Below, piece by piece: positions 45,409 to 55,119 of a DNA stretch of 64,000 bases. How positions within the stretch are numbered: the first letter of the stretch is position 1; the number at the start of each line of letters is the position of its first letter. Both the position numbers and the translations under genes were made by a program. This DNA comes from Maribacter algicola (GTDB lineage: Bacteria > Bacteroidota > Bacteroidia > Flavobacteriales > Flavobacteriaceae), in contig NZ_QUSX01000003.1 in assembly GCF_003933245.1 (NCBI RefSeq), forward strand, positions 124,001 to 188,000, given 5' to 3'. The notes under the pieces were generated by a model. That model saw nothing but the letters and a program-made list of their open reading frames with translations. It was not told the origin of the DNA and searched no databases.

Positions 45409-45861
45409 ATGGCGCTTCATATTGTTCTTATTGAACCAGAAATCCATACCAATACAGGGAATATAGGCAGGCTTGCCTTGGCTACGGGCTGCAACCTTCA
45501 CTTAGTTAAACCCTATGGGTTTGAAATTACGGATAAACGATTGAAAAGAGCCGGCCTTGATTATTGGCAACATCTAAATATTAGAGAGTACGAAAATCAG
45601 AAGGAATTTTTTGAATCCCATAAAGAGGAAAAAATGCTGTTATTTTCCTCTCATGGTTCAAAAAATCATTGGGATGCAGTGTATACAGAAAATACTTTTC
45701 TCCTTTTTGGTAAGGAATCCAGTGGGCTTTCCAATGATATTTTAGAAAGAAATACCCGTAATGTCTTTAAAATTCCGCTTTACAGTACCCACGTGAGGAG
45801 CCTAAATTTGGCAAATGCAGTTGCCATTACTGTGTATGAAGGTCTAAGACAATTACATTAA
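45409..45861 (+). CDS. trmL: tRNA (cytidine/uridine-34-2'-O)-methyltransferase
   Basis: Methylates the ribose of the wobble nucleotide in tRNA-Leu. The 150-residue length is that of a minimal SPOUT enzyme with only the knot domain. Motifs: LIEPEIHTNTGNIGRLALAT (motif 1), LLFGKESSGLSNDIL (motif 2) and YSTHVRSLNLANAVAITVYE (motif 3), with the TrmL-type LKRAGLDYWQHLN between. It is the third gene of the pullulanase operon. Confidence 0.95.
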   Translation: MALHIVLIEPEIHTNTGNIGRLALATGCNLHLVKPYGFEITDKRLKRAGLDYWQHLNIREYENQKEFFESHKEEKMLLFSSHGSKNHWDAVYTENTFLLFGKESSGLSNDILERNTRNVFKIPLYSTHVRSLNLANAVAITVYEGLRQLH

Positions 45862-45917
45862 ATTCCTAAACGTAAGTTTTGTATCTTTTAGCTATCTAAA
45901 AGACCAACTTGTTATCC

Positions 45918-48560
45918 ATGAAAAATCTTTTTCTTCGGTTCATCGCAATATTGACACTAGTTGTGATAACCTATGCCTGTAAGACTGAAACCAAGAAAGA
46001 GGCAACCGACCAAGCCTCTGAAATAAAATTCAATATTCCCGATGGATTTTCATTAGAAGAAATCTATCATCCCAGTGCCAATGAGCAAGGATCTTGGGTC
46101 GCCTTGGCCCAAGGGCCCAATGGCACTATTTATTCATGTGATCAGTACGGCAAAATTTACTCTTTTACCCCGCCCAAAAAAGGGGAACAACTTTCCAAAA
46201 AAGATGTAACCCCACTGGATATTGAAATAGGGCAAGCACATGGCCTACTTTGGGCATTTAATGGTCTTTATGTTTCCGTAAACAAGAGATGGGAAGACGA
46301 TTCTGAATATGGAAGCGGGATTTACAAAATTGAGGATACCAATGGTGATGGAGTTTTGGACCAGAGCAAAATGCTTTTAAAATTGCAGGGCGACGGGGAA
46401 CATGGGCCGCACAGTTTGGTCTTATCGCCCGATAGAAATGAAATTTACTTCATTGCAGGTAACCATACCTTAGTTCCCGATGTCCTAAAAAACAATAGCA
46501 GATTGCCCAACAACTGGAACGAGGACAACCTAATACCTACCTATTTGGATGCAAGAGGGCATGCCAACGATATTAAGGCCCCAGGGGGTTGGGTCGCTAA
46601 ATTTAATCCGGAAGGAACGGAATGGGAATTGCTGTCCGCCGGTTACAGAAACCCTTTTGATATTGCCTTTAACAACGATGGAGAATTGTTTACCTACGAT
46701 TCAGACATGGAATGGGACATTGGTATGCCTTGGTACAGGCCCACGCGCATTTGCCATGTAGTCCCTGGAAGTGAGTATGGATGGCGTACCGGTTCGGGTA
46801 AATGGCCGGCCTATTATCCCGATAATTTACCAGCAGTTCATAATTTGGAGCAAGGGTCGCCCACGGCCGTCCTTTCTGCCGCTTCCCTAAATTTTCCATC
46901 GAAATTTAAAAATGGACTTTTGGTCATGGATTGGAGTTTTGGAACGGTATATTTTATTGATTTGGTTCCAAAAGCTAGTAGCTACGAAGCCAATAGGGAA
47001 CAGTTTTTTTCAGGGACTCCCTTACCGTTGACCGATATGATCTCCGGCTCGGACGGTAACCTGTACTTTGCTACCGGAGGTCGAAATCTGGATTCGCACT
47101 TCTATCGGTTAACCTATACCGGTGATGCTATTTCCGAAGCGGATATTACCGAAAATGCGGAAAACAAAAAATTGAGGGACCTAAGGCACACCTTGGAATC
47201 CTTCCAAAAAAGCACAACGGAAAAAGGTCTTTCCCTTGCTTGGGAAAATTTGGCTCATGAGGACCGATTTATTCGATATGCTGCACGTATGGTCTTGGAG
47301 CATGCAAATTTCGATGCTTGGAAAGACAGATTTACATCAGAAACCGACCCCACGAAGCTTATCAATGCAAGCATCGCCATAGCCAGAAAGGATGATCCAC
47401 AGCACCAACAACTGATTTATGAAAAACTGAATCCCATTCAGCTGGAAACACTTACGAAAGAAAATCAGTTGGCCCTCCTGCGCGCCTATTCCCTATCCTT
47501 TATCCGGATGGGCAAACCTGCGAATGCCATGGGAAATGCCATAGTTAAAAAACTGAACAACTACTTTCCCAATGCCAACAACAGCGTGAACAAGGAATTG
47601 AGTCAGATTCTTCTATATTTGGAGGCAGATGGCATTACAGAGGGATTGGTCAATCAATTGATAAAACATACGGAAGAAAAGACGGTTTCGGAAGGGGTTG
47701 AGCTTTTAGATGAAGAAACCACCCTTAGGAGCGAACAATATGGGGAAATCATTAGGGAGATAATTGCACAAATGCCTCCTAGCGAAGCTATTTATTACGG
47801 GATGCTTTTGAGCAATGCAGAAAAAGGATGGACGAAAGATTTAAGGGAAACCTATTTTTCTTGGTTCTATGACGTCCTTGGAAGCAAGGGTGGAATGAGC
47901 TTTAAAGCCTATATGGAAAATGTCCGCCAACGGGCCATGTCACATGTACCTGAATCTGAAAAAGATTATTTCAAGGAAATTTCGGGCGAATATTCCCCAA
48001 CGGATGCCGTGGCAGATCTTCCCCAGCCCATGGGACCTGGAGGCACCTATACTGCGGGAGACATACAGGATATTGTATGGAGTGAAGAAATGAAAGGGGG
48101 TGAATTTGAAGCGGGAAAACGAGCCTTTGAAGCGGCCATGTGTGTTTTATGCCATAGAATACGGGGCGAAGGAGGCGCCGCAGGACCTGACCTTACCCAA
48201 GCCTTTACGAAATTCGGCACGTATGACCTCATCCATGCCGTTGTTAGTCCCAACGATGAAATATCGGATCAATACGCCCATACTTTACTTGAGCTATCGG
48301 ACGGAAAAAATCTGGCGGGTAGGATAAAATCGGAAAATGGGGACGAAGTTGTTTTAATGCCCAATCCCTACAATGAAACCTATTCCGTTTCTATCAAAAA
48401 AGATGAAATTGTACAGCGAGGACCTTCCCCTATTTCACCCATGCCGGGAGGTTTATTGAACCGACTCAATCCGCAAGAAATTAAGGACCTGTTCAAATAT
48501 TTACAATCGGGAGGGGATAAAAACCATGAATCCTATAATGAAACCGAAAGTGAGGATTAA
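45918..48560 (+). CDS. Lipoprotein with sorbosone-dehydrogenase-like propeller and C-terminal haem-c domain
   Basis: The 880-residue product has a lipoprotein signal (AILTLVVITYAC). Residues about 40-420 form a propeller of the L-sorbosone/PQQ-dehydrogenase-like type (QGPNGTIYSCDQYGKIYSF, GDGEHGPHSLVLSPDRNEIY, FDIAFNNDGELFTYDSDMEW, VPGSEYGWRTGSGKWPAYYP). Residues about 430-690 are helical and HEAT-like. The end is a single-haem cytochrome c domain of the Pirellula/Verrucomicrobium type with CVLCH at residues 742-746. An in-frame TTG at 45909 is less likely than this ATG. The domain mix suggests a surface or periplasmic dehydrogenase passing electrons to haem; the substrate is unknown. Confidence 0.8.
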   Translation: MKNLFLRFIAILTLVVITYACKTETKKEATDQASEIKFNIPDGFSLEEIYHPSANEQGSWVALAQGPNGTIYSCDQYGKIYSFTPPKKGEQLSKKDVTPLDIEIGQAHGLLWAFNGLYVSVNKRWEDDSEYGSGIYKIEDTNGDGVLDQSKMLLKLQGDGEHGPHSLVLSPDRNEIYFIAGNHTLVPDVLKNNSRLPNNWNEDNLIPTYLDARGHANDIKAPGGWVAKFNPEGTEWELLSAGYRNPFDIAFNNDGELFTYDSDMEWDIGMPWYRPTRICHVVPGSEYGWRTGSGKWPAYYPDNLPAVHNLEQGSPTAVLSAASLNFPSKFKNGLLVMDWSFGTVYFIDLVPKASSYEANREQFFSGTPLPLTDMISGSDGNLYFATGGRNLDSHFYRLTYTGDAISEADITENAENKKLRDLRHTLESFQKSTTEKGLSLAWENLAHEDRFIRYAARMVLEHANFDAWKDRFTSETDPTKLINASIAIARKDDPQHQQLIYEKLNPIQLETLTKENQLALLRAYSLSFIRMGKPANAMGNAIVKKLNNYFPNANNSVNKELSQILLYLEADGITEGLVNQLIKHTEEKTVSEGVELLDEETTLRSEQYGEIIREIIAQMPPSEAIYYGMLLSNAEKGWTKDLRETYFSWFYDVLGSKGGMSFKAYMENVRQRAMSHVPESEKDYFKEISGEYSPTDAVADLPQPMGPGGTYTAGDIQDIVWSEEMKGGEFEAGKRAFEAAMCVLCHRIRGEGGAAGPDLTQAFTKFGTYDLIHAVVSPNDEISDQYAHTLLELSDGKNLAGRIKSENGDEVVLMPNPYNETYSVSIKKDEIVQRGPSPISPMPGGLLNRLNPQEIKDLFKYLQSGGDKNHESYNETESED

Positions 48561-48650
48561 AATAGTTTTCCTTTAATTTCAAGTTATAAAAACAATTAAT
48601 AGAAACGCATTCATTTTAATGCTACAAGAATAATTAAAACCAACACCCTT

Positions 48651-51600
48651 ATGAATCCGAAGTACAAAACTCTACTACTCGTTATTTTTATTTTTTGCAT
48701 TACCTCCGCTTTTTCTCAAACGGAAGAACTGCCCATTGATCCATCATTTTACGAAAAACTGGAATGGCGCAATATTGGTCCATCACGTGGTGGTAGATCT
48801 TTGGGTGCTTCGGGAAGTCCATCCAGACCCAATGAATACTATTTTGGGGCCACAGGGGGAGGTTTATGGAAAACGACGGATGGTGGCAACGAATGGAAAC
48901 CCGTTACGGATGGGCAGGTTACCAGTTCATCCGTAGGTGCCGTAGCCGTAGCCGAAACCAATCCGGATATTGTATATATCGGTATGGGCGAGGTACAGTT
49001 ACGGGGTAGCATTACACAGGGAGATGGTGTCTATAAATCTACGGATGCAGGGGAGACTTGGAAACATCTAGGACTTAAGGAAACCCAAGCGGTTGCCCGG
49101 ATCAGAATACATCCTACGAATCCTGATGTGGTCTACGTGGCGGCTTTAGGCCATCCCTATGGGGATAATGATGAACGCGGGGTTTTCCGCAGTAAAAACG
49201 GTGGCGAAACATGGGAAAAAGTATTGTACGTGAGTCCAAAAGCAGGTGCAGTAGATTTGATTATTGACCGTAATAATCCAGATGTGCTGTATGCCAGCAC
49301 TTGGGAAGTACAACGAAAAGCTTGGAAAATGTGGGGCGGTGGTGGCGATTCCAAATTATGGAAATCCACGGATGGAGGAGATACCTGGTCCGACCTTACC
49401 AGCAACGAGGGAATGCCCGCACCACCTATCGGAAAAATAGGTGTTACCGTTTCCCCTGTAGATTCCAACAGGGTTTGGGCCATCGTAGAGGCCAATGAAG
49501 GCGGTGTTTTTAGGTCCGATGATGGTGGAATAACATGGGAAAGAACCAACGACGAGCGAAAATTGCGGCAACGTGCCTTTTACTACTCTAGAATTTATGC
49601 CGATCCGGTGGATAAGGAAACGGTCTATTGTCTAAATGTCGATTTTTGGAAATCTACCGATGGTGGAAAAACCTTCGACACTGAAATAAAAGTGCCGCAC
49701 GGGGATAACCATGACCTATGGATTGATCCAAATAATCCAGATCGAATGATTTCTTCCAACGATGGCGGAGGAATCGTAAGTATTAACGGTGGAAAGACCT
49801 GGACGGAAGAAGATTATGTTACTACACAGTTTTATCATGTGATGGCCACCAGTGATGTGCCCTATCACGTAGCAGGTGCGCAACAGGACAACAGTACCTT
49901 GGCCATGCCCAGCGATGGCTGGGACCACATGCAGGCCAGGGGGCCCAACCATGGGTGGTATTATGCAGTTGGCGGTGGTGAAAGTGGTTGGATAACCCAG
50001 CACCCCACCAATCCGGATATTTTTTATGCAGGTAGCCAAGGTGCTCTTTTAACACGCTATGATAGAAGCAATGGCCAAACCCGAGATATACAGGTATATC
50101 CAAGGTTTTTCTCGGGCGAACCGGCAAGTGCCTTACCGGAACGTTGGCAGTGGACCTTCCCCATTATGTTCGCTCCCCAGGACCCCAATGTCATGTATAC
50201 CTGTTCCCAACATGTTTGGAAAACGACGGATGATGGCCAGTCTTGGGAGAAGATAAGCCCGGATCTAACCTATGCCGACCCATCCACTTTGGGAAAAACG
50301 GGCGGAGTGATTACAATGGACATGAACGGGCCGGAAATTTACGCCACGGTTTTCGCTCTGGCACCTTCAACACATGACATCAATACCATTTGGGCCGGTT
50401 CGGACGATGGTAAAATTCATATTACTAGGGATGGCGGAAAAAATTGGGAGGATATCACGCCCGAAGGTCTGCCAAAATTCTCAAGGGTCAGTATCATTGA
50501 TGAGTCGGTTCACAACCCAGGTACCTTGTATGTTGCGGCAAACCGATATCAGGTGGATGACAGGCAACCTTATGTTTTCAAAACCCATGATTATGGAAAA
50601 ACATGGAAGAAGATTATCAACGGAATTTCGGACGGACATTTTGCAAGGGCGGTACGGGAAGATCCAGTTCGGGAAGGGCTTTTGTTCCTTGCCACGGAAC
50701 ATGGCGTCTACTTCTCAATGAACGATGGGGAATTATGGCAAAGTCTACAGTTAAAACTGCCTGACACACCTGTAAGGGATTTGGTTGTTAAGGACAATGA
50801 TGTAGTCCTTGGAACCCACGGCCGTGGATTTTGGATCTTGGACGACATACAACCTTTGCGACAGTACACGCCTGAAATGAAGAATCAAGATGCCGTTCTC
50901 TTTAAGCCAAGAAACGCCATTCGTGGCATTACCGATGCAACCATCCAATATTATCTCAAATCTGAACAGGACACGATTACATTCGAAATATTGGACGCAG
51001 CTAATAAGGTTATCAACACTTTTACGGGAAGCAAGCCAAAATATGAAAAAGACCCGGACGCACCTTGGTGGGAACGAGGGGGGTCCTCCAAACCCACGAC
51101 GGCAAAAGGCCTGAATACGTTCACATGGGACTTGCGCTACCCTGGTGCAACAGTTTTCGACGGAATGATCATTTGGAGCGGACGCCCCCAACGAGGACCT
51201 AAAGCTCCCTTAGGGACATACAAGGTGAAAATGAAAACGGGCGACTATGAAGAAATATATACTTTCGACATAGAAATGGACCCTAATTTAAAGGGTATAA
51301 CCAAAGCAGATCTTCAAGAACAATTTGAACTGGCCAACAAGATTATGAACAAGACCAGTGCCGCCAATGAAGCTGTTATTAAAATACGAAAGGTTAGAGA
51401 ACAATTGAATGCGCATAACGAGGCCCTTTCGGGTTCCACTTACAAGCGGAAAGTCGCTCCGTTTTTGGATAAGTTGACAGCCATTGAAGAAGAACTATAT
51501 CAAGTAAAGAACCAGTCCCCACAGGATCCCTTGAATTTCCCGATAAAGTTGAACAATAGATTGGCTTCCTTGCGAAGAAGTGTAGAGTCCGGAGATGCGA

Positions 51601-51755
51601 GACCTACTGATGGAGCCTATAAAGTCTTTGAGGAGCTTTCTGCCGAGTTAAATACCCACTTGTCAAATTTGAACAAAGTAATGGATTCACAATTGCCCGT
51701 GGTCAATGCCATATTGGAAAAAGCAGGAAAAAAGGCGGTTAAAATAGGGGAATGA
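48651..51755 (+). CDS. Exported sortilin/VPS10-like BNR-repeat propeller protein
   Basis: A 1034-residue exported protein (signal MNPKYKTLLLVIFIFCITSAFS). It has many Asp-box/BNR repeats across residues 50-700, for example GGGLWKTTDGGNEWKPV, DGVYKSTDAGETWKHLG, GGVFRSDDGGITWERT and KIHITRDGGKNWEDIT, which fold as large propellers. The last 300 residues hold a beta-sandwich (GLNTFTWDLRYPGATVFDG) and a helical end. Annotators call such proteins glycosyl hydrolase or VPS10 domain proteins; no catalytic residues can be named here. It follows the haem lipoprotein gene after 90 bases and overlaps the next gene start by 4 bases. Confidence 0.82.
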   Translation: MNPKYKTLLLVIFIFCITSAFSQTEELPIDPSFYEKLEWRNIGPSRGGRSLGASGSPSRPNEYYFGATGGGLWKTTDGGNEWKPVTDGQVTSSSVGAVAVAETNPDIVYIGMGEVQLRGSITQGDGVYKSTDAGETWKHLGLKETQAVARIRIHPTNPDVVYVAALGHPYGDNDERGVFRSKNGGETWEKVLYVSPKAGAVDLIIDRNNPDVLYASTWEVQRKAWKMWGGGGDSKLWKSTDGGDTWSDLTSNEGMPAPPIGKIGVTVSPVDSNRVWAIVEANEGGVFRSDDGGITWERTNDERKLRQRAFYYSRIYADPVDKETVYCLNVDFWKSTDGGKTFDTEIKVPHGDNHDLWIDPNNPDRMISSNDGGGIVSINGGKTWTEEDYVTTQFYHVMATSDVPYHVAGAQQDNSTLAMPSDGWDHMQARGPNHGWYYAVGGGESGWITQHPTNPDIFYAGSQGALLTRYDRSNGQTRDIQVYPRFFSGEPASALPERWQWTFPIMFAPQDPNVMYTCSQHVWKTTDDGQSWEKISPDLTYADPSTLGKTGGVITMDMNGPEIYATVFALAPSTHDINTIWAGSDDGKIHITRDGGKNWEDITPEGLPKFSRVSIIDESVHNPGTLYVAANRYQVDDRQPYVFKTHDYGKTWKKIINGISDGHFARAVREDPVREGLLFLATEHGVYFSMNDGELWQSLQLKLPDTPVRDLVVKDNDVVLGTHGRGFWILDDIQPLRQYTPEMKNQDAVLFKPRNAIRGITDATIQYYLKSEQDTITFEILDAANKVINTFTGSKPKYEKDPDAPWWERGGSSKPTTAKGLNTFTWDLRYPGATVFDGMIIWSGRPQRGPKAPLGTYKVKMKTGDYEEIYTFDIEMDPNLKGITKADLQEQFELANKIMNKTSAANEAVIKIRKVREQLNAHNEALSGSTYKRKVAPFLDKLTAIEEELYQVKNQSPQDPLNFPIKLNNRLASLRRSVESGDARPTDGAYKVFEELSAELNTHLSNLNKVMDSQLPVVNAILEKAGKKAVKIGE

Positions 51756-52741
51756 ACATGAATAAATTCAGAATAACAGTAGGCCAGGCATTTTTGCTCT
51801 TGGGTTTTTTGATGGTTCTTTCAAGCTGCCGGGACGTTAAAAAAGGAAAAACTGACGCTCTGGAAGCAATAACCACTAGGTCAGAAACATCTGATCGATT
51901 CACAACGCCCTTGGGCAAGGAATTCAGCATACCTGAACCTTCCGAAAAAATGATTGCCCAATACCAAGAGGCGAAGCAAGCATACGAAAGCAATCCCGAT
52001 AGCGCCAATGCCCTAATTTGGTACGGCAGACGGACCGCCTATCTTGGAAAGTATGAAGATGCCATCGATTTATACTCCAAAGGAATCGAGAAATTCCCTG
52101 AGGACGCCCGTTTTTACCGACATCGCGGACATCGATATATCTCGATACGGGAATTCGAAAAGGCAATCTCAGATTTGGAGTTGGCGACAAAACTCATTGA
52201 AGGAAAGCACAATGAAATAGAACCCGATGGAATGCCAAATGCCATGAACATTCCGGTAAGCACACTACACGGAAATATCTGGTATCATTTGGGTTTGGCG
52301 TATTATCTGGAACACGACTATGAAAAAGCATATGATGCGTATCTAAACTGCAGGAAATCAGGAGAGCTTGATGATAATATAGTTTCAAGTACCCATTGGC
52401 TCTATATGATTCAACGTAGGCTTGGAAACGAAACATTGGCAAATGAAATGCTGGAACCAATTACCCAAAAAATGGATGTTATTGAAAACCAAAGCTATTA
52501 CGAACTTTGTAAACTGTACAAAGGATTGATTCCCATAGATTCCCTTCTGCGAACCAAATCTGGAAATCCATCAAACGATGCAGTGGCCTATGGACTTTCT
52601 AACTGGTATTTTTATAACAACGATAAAGAAAAAGCCAAAGAGCTAATGTTGGATTTATTGGATAGCCCTTCATGGAGTTCTTTTGGATATATAGCGGCGG
52701 AAAGTGATTTGATACATTACTTTGATAAAATAAAACCGTAA
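51752..52741 (+). CDS. TPR-repeat lipoprotein
   Basis: A 329-residue protein with a lipoprotein signal (LLLGFLMVLSSC) and several tetratricopeptide repeats from about residue 70 (ANALIWYGRRTAYLGKYEDA, IDLYSKGIEKFPEDARFYRH, WYHLGLAYYLEHDYEKAYDA). Its ATG overlaps the stop of the sortilin-like gene (ATGA), so the two are translationally coupled. A second ATG at 51758 is equally possible. TPR proteins bind partners, and this one probably works with the upstream propeller protein at the envelope. No enzyme domain is present. Confidence 0.82.
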   Translation: MNMNKFRITVGQAFLLLGFLMVLSSCRDVKKGKTDALEAITTRSETSDRFTTPLGKEFSIPEPSEKMIAQYQEAKQAYESNPDSANALIWYGRRTAYLGKYEDAIDLYSKGIEKFPEDARFYRHRGHRYISIREFEKAISDLELATKLIEGKHNEIEPDGMPNAMNIPVSTLHGNIWYHLGLAYYLEHDYEKAYDAYLNCRKSGELDDNIVSSTHWLYMIQRRLGNETLANEMLEPITQKMDVIENQSYYELCKLYKGLIPIDSLLRTKSGNPSNDAVAYGLSNWYFYNNDKEKAKELMLDLLDSPSWSSFGYIAAESDLIHYFDKIKP

Positions 52742-52777
52742 AGTGAATCACCTTGGATTATGCAAAACTCAAATCAC

Positions 52778-52785
52778 TATTTTTG
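52778..52785 (+). promoter_or_regulatory. -7 promoter box with a TTG element for rpe
   Basis: TATTTTTG matches TAnnTTTG, 23 bases before the rpe ATG. A TTG at 52754-52756 sits about 21 bases upstream as a possible -33 element, one of the better promoter matches in the window. Confidence 0.55.
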
Positions 52786-52808
52786 CATGATCATTTAGCA
52801 GATACAAA

Positions 52809-53474
52809 ATGCAAAAAACAAAAATAGCCCCATCACTACTTGCAGCGGATTTTGGAAATTTACAACGTGATGTTGAAATGGTGAACAATAGTGATGCCGA
52901 TTGGCACCATATCGATGTCATGGACGGGGTTTTCGTTCCCAACATTTCCTATGGAATGCCCGTTATCAAAGCCATTCAGAAACATGCTAGCAAACCCTTG
53001 GACGTACATTTGATGATCATTGACCCTGACCGCTATATTGATACATTTGCAAAACTGGGAGCAACAATTCTAACCGTTCATTACGAAGCTTGTACCCATC
53101 TCCACCGAACCATACAGGCCATTAAGGCAAAAAGGATGAAAGCTGGGGTTTCCCTAAATCCGCATACCAATATCAATCTATTGGAGGACATAATCGGTGA
53201 TATCGATTTAGTATTGCTTATGAGCGTGAACCCAGGTTTTGGGGGGCAATCCTTTATTGAAAATACCTACGAAAAAATTAAGGCCCTGAAAAATCTTATC
53301 CAGCGTAAAAATGCTTCGGTCCTAATTGAAATAGACGGCGGCGTAACTACCGAAAATGCCAAACAATTGGTTGATGCCGGTGCGGATGTATTGGTAGCGG
53401 GCAGCTTTGTCTTTAAAAGTGAAAACCCTGTACAAACAATTTCGGAACTTAAATCGGTAGCAGACGGAAAATAA
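52809..53474 (+). CDS. rpe: Ribulose-phosphate 3-epimerase
   Basis: Interconverts ribulose 5-phosphate and xylulose 5-phosphate in the pentose phosphate pathway. The 221-residue TIM barrel has all family motifs: KIAPSLLAADFGNL, WHHIDVMDGVFVPNISYG (metal-binding His and Asp), KPLDVHLMI, LLMSVNPGFGGQSF, and IEIDGGVTTENAKQLVDAGA plus DVLVAGSFVF for phosphate binding. Single gene with its own promoter and terminator. Confidence 0.97.
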   Translation: MQKTKIAPSLLAADFGNLQRDVEMVNNSDADWHHIDVMDGVFVPNISYGMPVIKAIQKHASKPLDVHLMIIDPDRYIDTFAKLGATILTVHYEACTHLHRTIQAIKAKRMKAGVSLNPHTNINLLEDIIGDIDLVLLMSVNPGFGGQSFIENTYEKIKALKNLIQRKNASVLIEIDGGVTTENAKQLVDAGADVLVAGSFVFKSENPVQTISELKSVADGK

Positions 53475-53480
53475 AAAACG

Positions 53481-53521
53481 AAAGGTGGCCAATGCATCAC
53501 AATGATTTTGACCACCTTTTG
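53481..53521. terminator. Terminator between rpe and the CBS gene
   Basis: AAAGGTGG ... CCACCTTTT with additional internal pairing (CAA/TTG, ATCA/TGAT). It lies between convergent genes, 7 bases after rpe and 13 bases from the stop of the CBS gene, so it may serve both. Confidence 0.72.
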
Positions 53522-53533
53522 CGTAACCTAAAA

Positions 53534-53959
53534 CTAATACTGCTCCAAAAGGTATTTTATCAAATCTGTAGTGGTAACAATACCTACCAATTTTTCGCCA
53601 TCAACTACGGGAAGCGCATGAAATTCATTATGCGCCAGGATTTCGGCCACTTCCTTTATCGTGGTATCCGAAGAAATACTCTTAAGATTTTTGGCCATTA
53701 CCTGTGAAATGGTGAACATATTGTAAACGATGGTTTCCACATCGGCATCCTCTTCGTAGGCGCCATCGGCAAAACTAATGCGAAGCAAATCCGTTAGACT
53801 CAACATTCCGATGATCCTATCGCCCTCCACGACGGGAATATGACGGATATGGTTCTCCTTAAAAAGGCGTTCCGCGGTTTCCAATTGATCATTACTGTTC
53901 AATGTGATGATCTTTTTTGTCATAATTGTTGAAACGGGCACTCTATGTCTTAGACTCAT
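53534..53959 (-). CDS. CBS-domain pair protein
   Basis: The 141-residue protein is almost entirely a tandem CBS (Bateman) module: VSTIMTKKIITLNSNDQLET with HIPVVEGDRIIGMLSLTDLL, then ISQVMAKNLKSISSDTTIKE with ALPVVDGEKLVGIVTTTDLI. CBS pairs bind adenine nucleotides and act as energy sensors. No fused channel or enzyme is present, so it must act on a partner that cannot be named from this context. The neighbours are rpe (convergent) and the YpdA-like gene (divergent). Confidence 0.9.
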   Translation of the reverse strand: MSLRHRVPVSTIMTKKIITLNSNDQLETAERLFKENHIRHIPVVEGDRIIGMLSLTDLLRISFADGAYEEDADVETIVYNMFTISQVMAKNLKSISSDTTIKEVAEILAHNEFHALPVVDGEKLVGIVTTTDLIKYLLEQY

Positions 53960-54090
53960 AACTCTGGTTTTTTAATGATACTTAAAGTTCGAGTTAACAA
54001 CGTACATAGAGCATGATAAAAATCATAGGTACCAATTATTTTCAACCCTTTTCAATCGCTATCCAGGTCATTTTTGTTAACTAAAATGTC

Positions 54091-54098
54091 TAGTTTTG
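54091..54098 (+). promoter_or_regulatory. -7 promoter box for the YpdA-like gene
   Basis: TAGTTTTG matches TAnnTTTG, 41 bases before the ATG at 54140. It lies inside the longer open frame that begins upstream, which favours one of the internal starts (54140 or 54149). Confidence 0.4.
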
Positions 54099-54139
54099 TA
54101 GAAGAACACAAAGAAAATTATTCCGATAAATTAAGGATA

Positions 54140-55114
54140 ATGGGGTTAATGGATATTGCAATCATAGGAGGTGGACCGATCGGTATCGCATGTGGGCTGG
54201 AAGCCCAGAAAAATGGCCTGTCCTATGTTATTTTGGAAAAAGGGCCCATTGTGAATTCCCTTTTCAACTACCCAGCAAACATGCAGTTCTTTTCATCTTC
54301 GGAGCGATTGGAAATCGATGAAATACCCTTTATAAGCAAAGAGGCAAAACCCAAACGGGACGAAGCCCTGGAATATTACCGAAGAATCGTGACTTCCAAC
54401 AAACTGAATATACAGCTTTTTGAAAAAGTGTTGGAAGTTGAAAAGGCTAACGATATTTTTCATGTAAGGACAAACAAGGGACAGTACCAAACAAATCACG
54501 TTATCGTAGCCACAGGTTTTTATGATATTCCCAACCTACTGAACGTACCTGGGGAAGATTTGCCAAAAGTCTCCCATTACTATAATAATCCCCATTATTA
54601 TGCCGGTCAAAAGGTAGCGGTCGTAGGGGCCAGCAACAGTGCCATAGACGCTGCTTTGGAATGTTGGAGAAAGGGAGCGGAGGTTTCGTTGATCATTAGG
54701 GGTCCGGAAGTAGGACAACGCGTGAAGTATTGGGTACGCCCGGATATCATCAACAGAATCGAGGAAGGTAGCATTACGGCATATTACAATAGCACCGTAA
54801 AGACCATTCACGAAGATTCCTTGGAAATTACCTATGAAAAGGGAGCGACCAAAACGATTCCCAATGATTTTGTACTGGCCCTTACAGGCTACAAGCCCAA
54901 TTTTCAGTTCTTGGAAATGCTGGGTATACATATTTCCGAAGACGAAAAGCGGTTACCGGAATACGACCCGGAAACTATGGAAACCAATGTGGAGAATCTT
55001 TATTTGGCGGGAGTGATTTGTGGCGGTATGGAAACTCATAAATGGTTCATTGAGAACTCGAGGATCCATGCAAAAATGATCGTAAGGAATGTCTTGGACA
55101 AGAAGCATAAATAA
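54140..55114 (+). CDS. ypdA: YpdA-type FAD/NADPH bacillithiol disulfide reductase
   Basis: The family reduces bacillithiol disulfide with NADPH. The protein has an FAD Rossmann motif right at the start (MDIAIIGGGPIGIACGLEAQ), an ATGFYDIPN stretch, the NADPH motif VAVVGASNSAIDAALECWRK, and a final FAD loop NLYLAGVICGGMETHKWFIE. It belongs to the thioredoxin-reductase-like group but has no CxxC redox pair, as expected for YpdA. Alternative starts are 54086 and 54149; 54140 gives the usual few residues before GGGPIG at 324 residues. The gene ends 5 bases from the stop of the convergent efflux gene. Confidence 0.87.
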   Translation: MGLMDIAIIGGGPIGIACGLEAQKNGLSYVILEKGPIVNSLFNYPANMQFFSSSERLEIDEIPFISKEAKPKRDEALEYYRRIVTSNKLNIQLFEKVLEVEKANDIFHVRTNKGQYQTNHVIVATGFYDIPNLLNVPGEDLPKVSHYYNNPHYYAGQKVAVVGASNSAIDAALECWRKGAEVSLIIRGPEVGQRVKYWVRPDIINRIEEGSITAYYNSTVKTIHEDSLEITYEKGATKTIPNDFVLALTGYKPNFQFLEMLGIHISEDEKRLPEYDPETMETNVENLYLAGVICGGMETHKWFIENSRIHAKMIVRNVLDKKHK

Positions 55115-55119
55115 AACTG

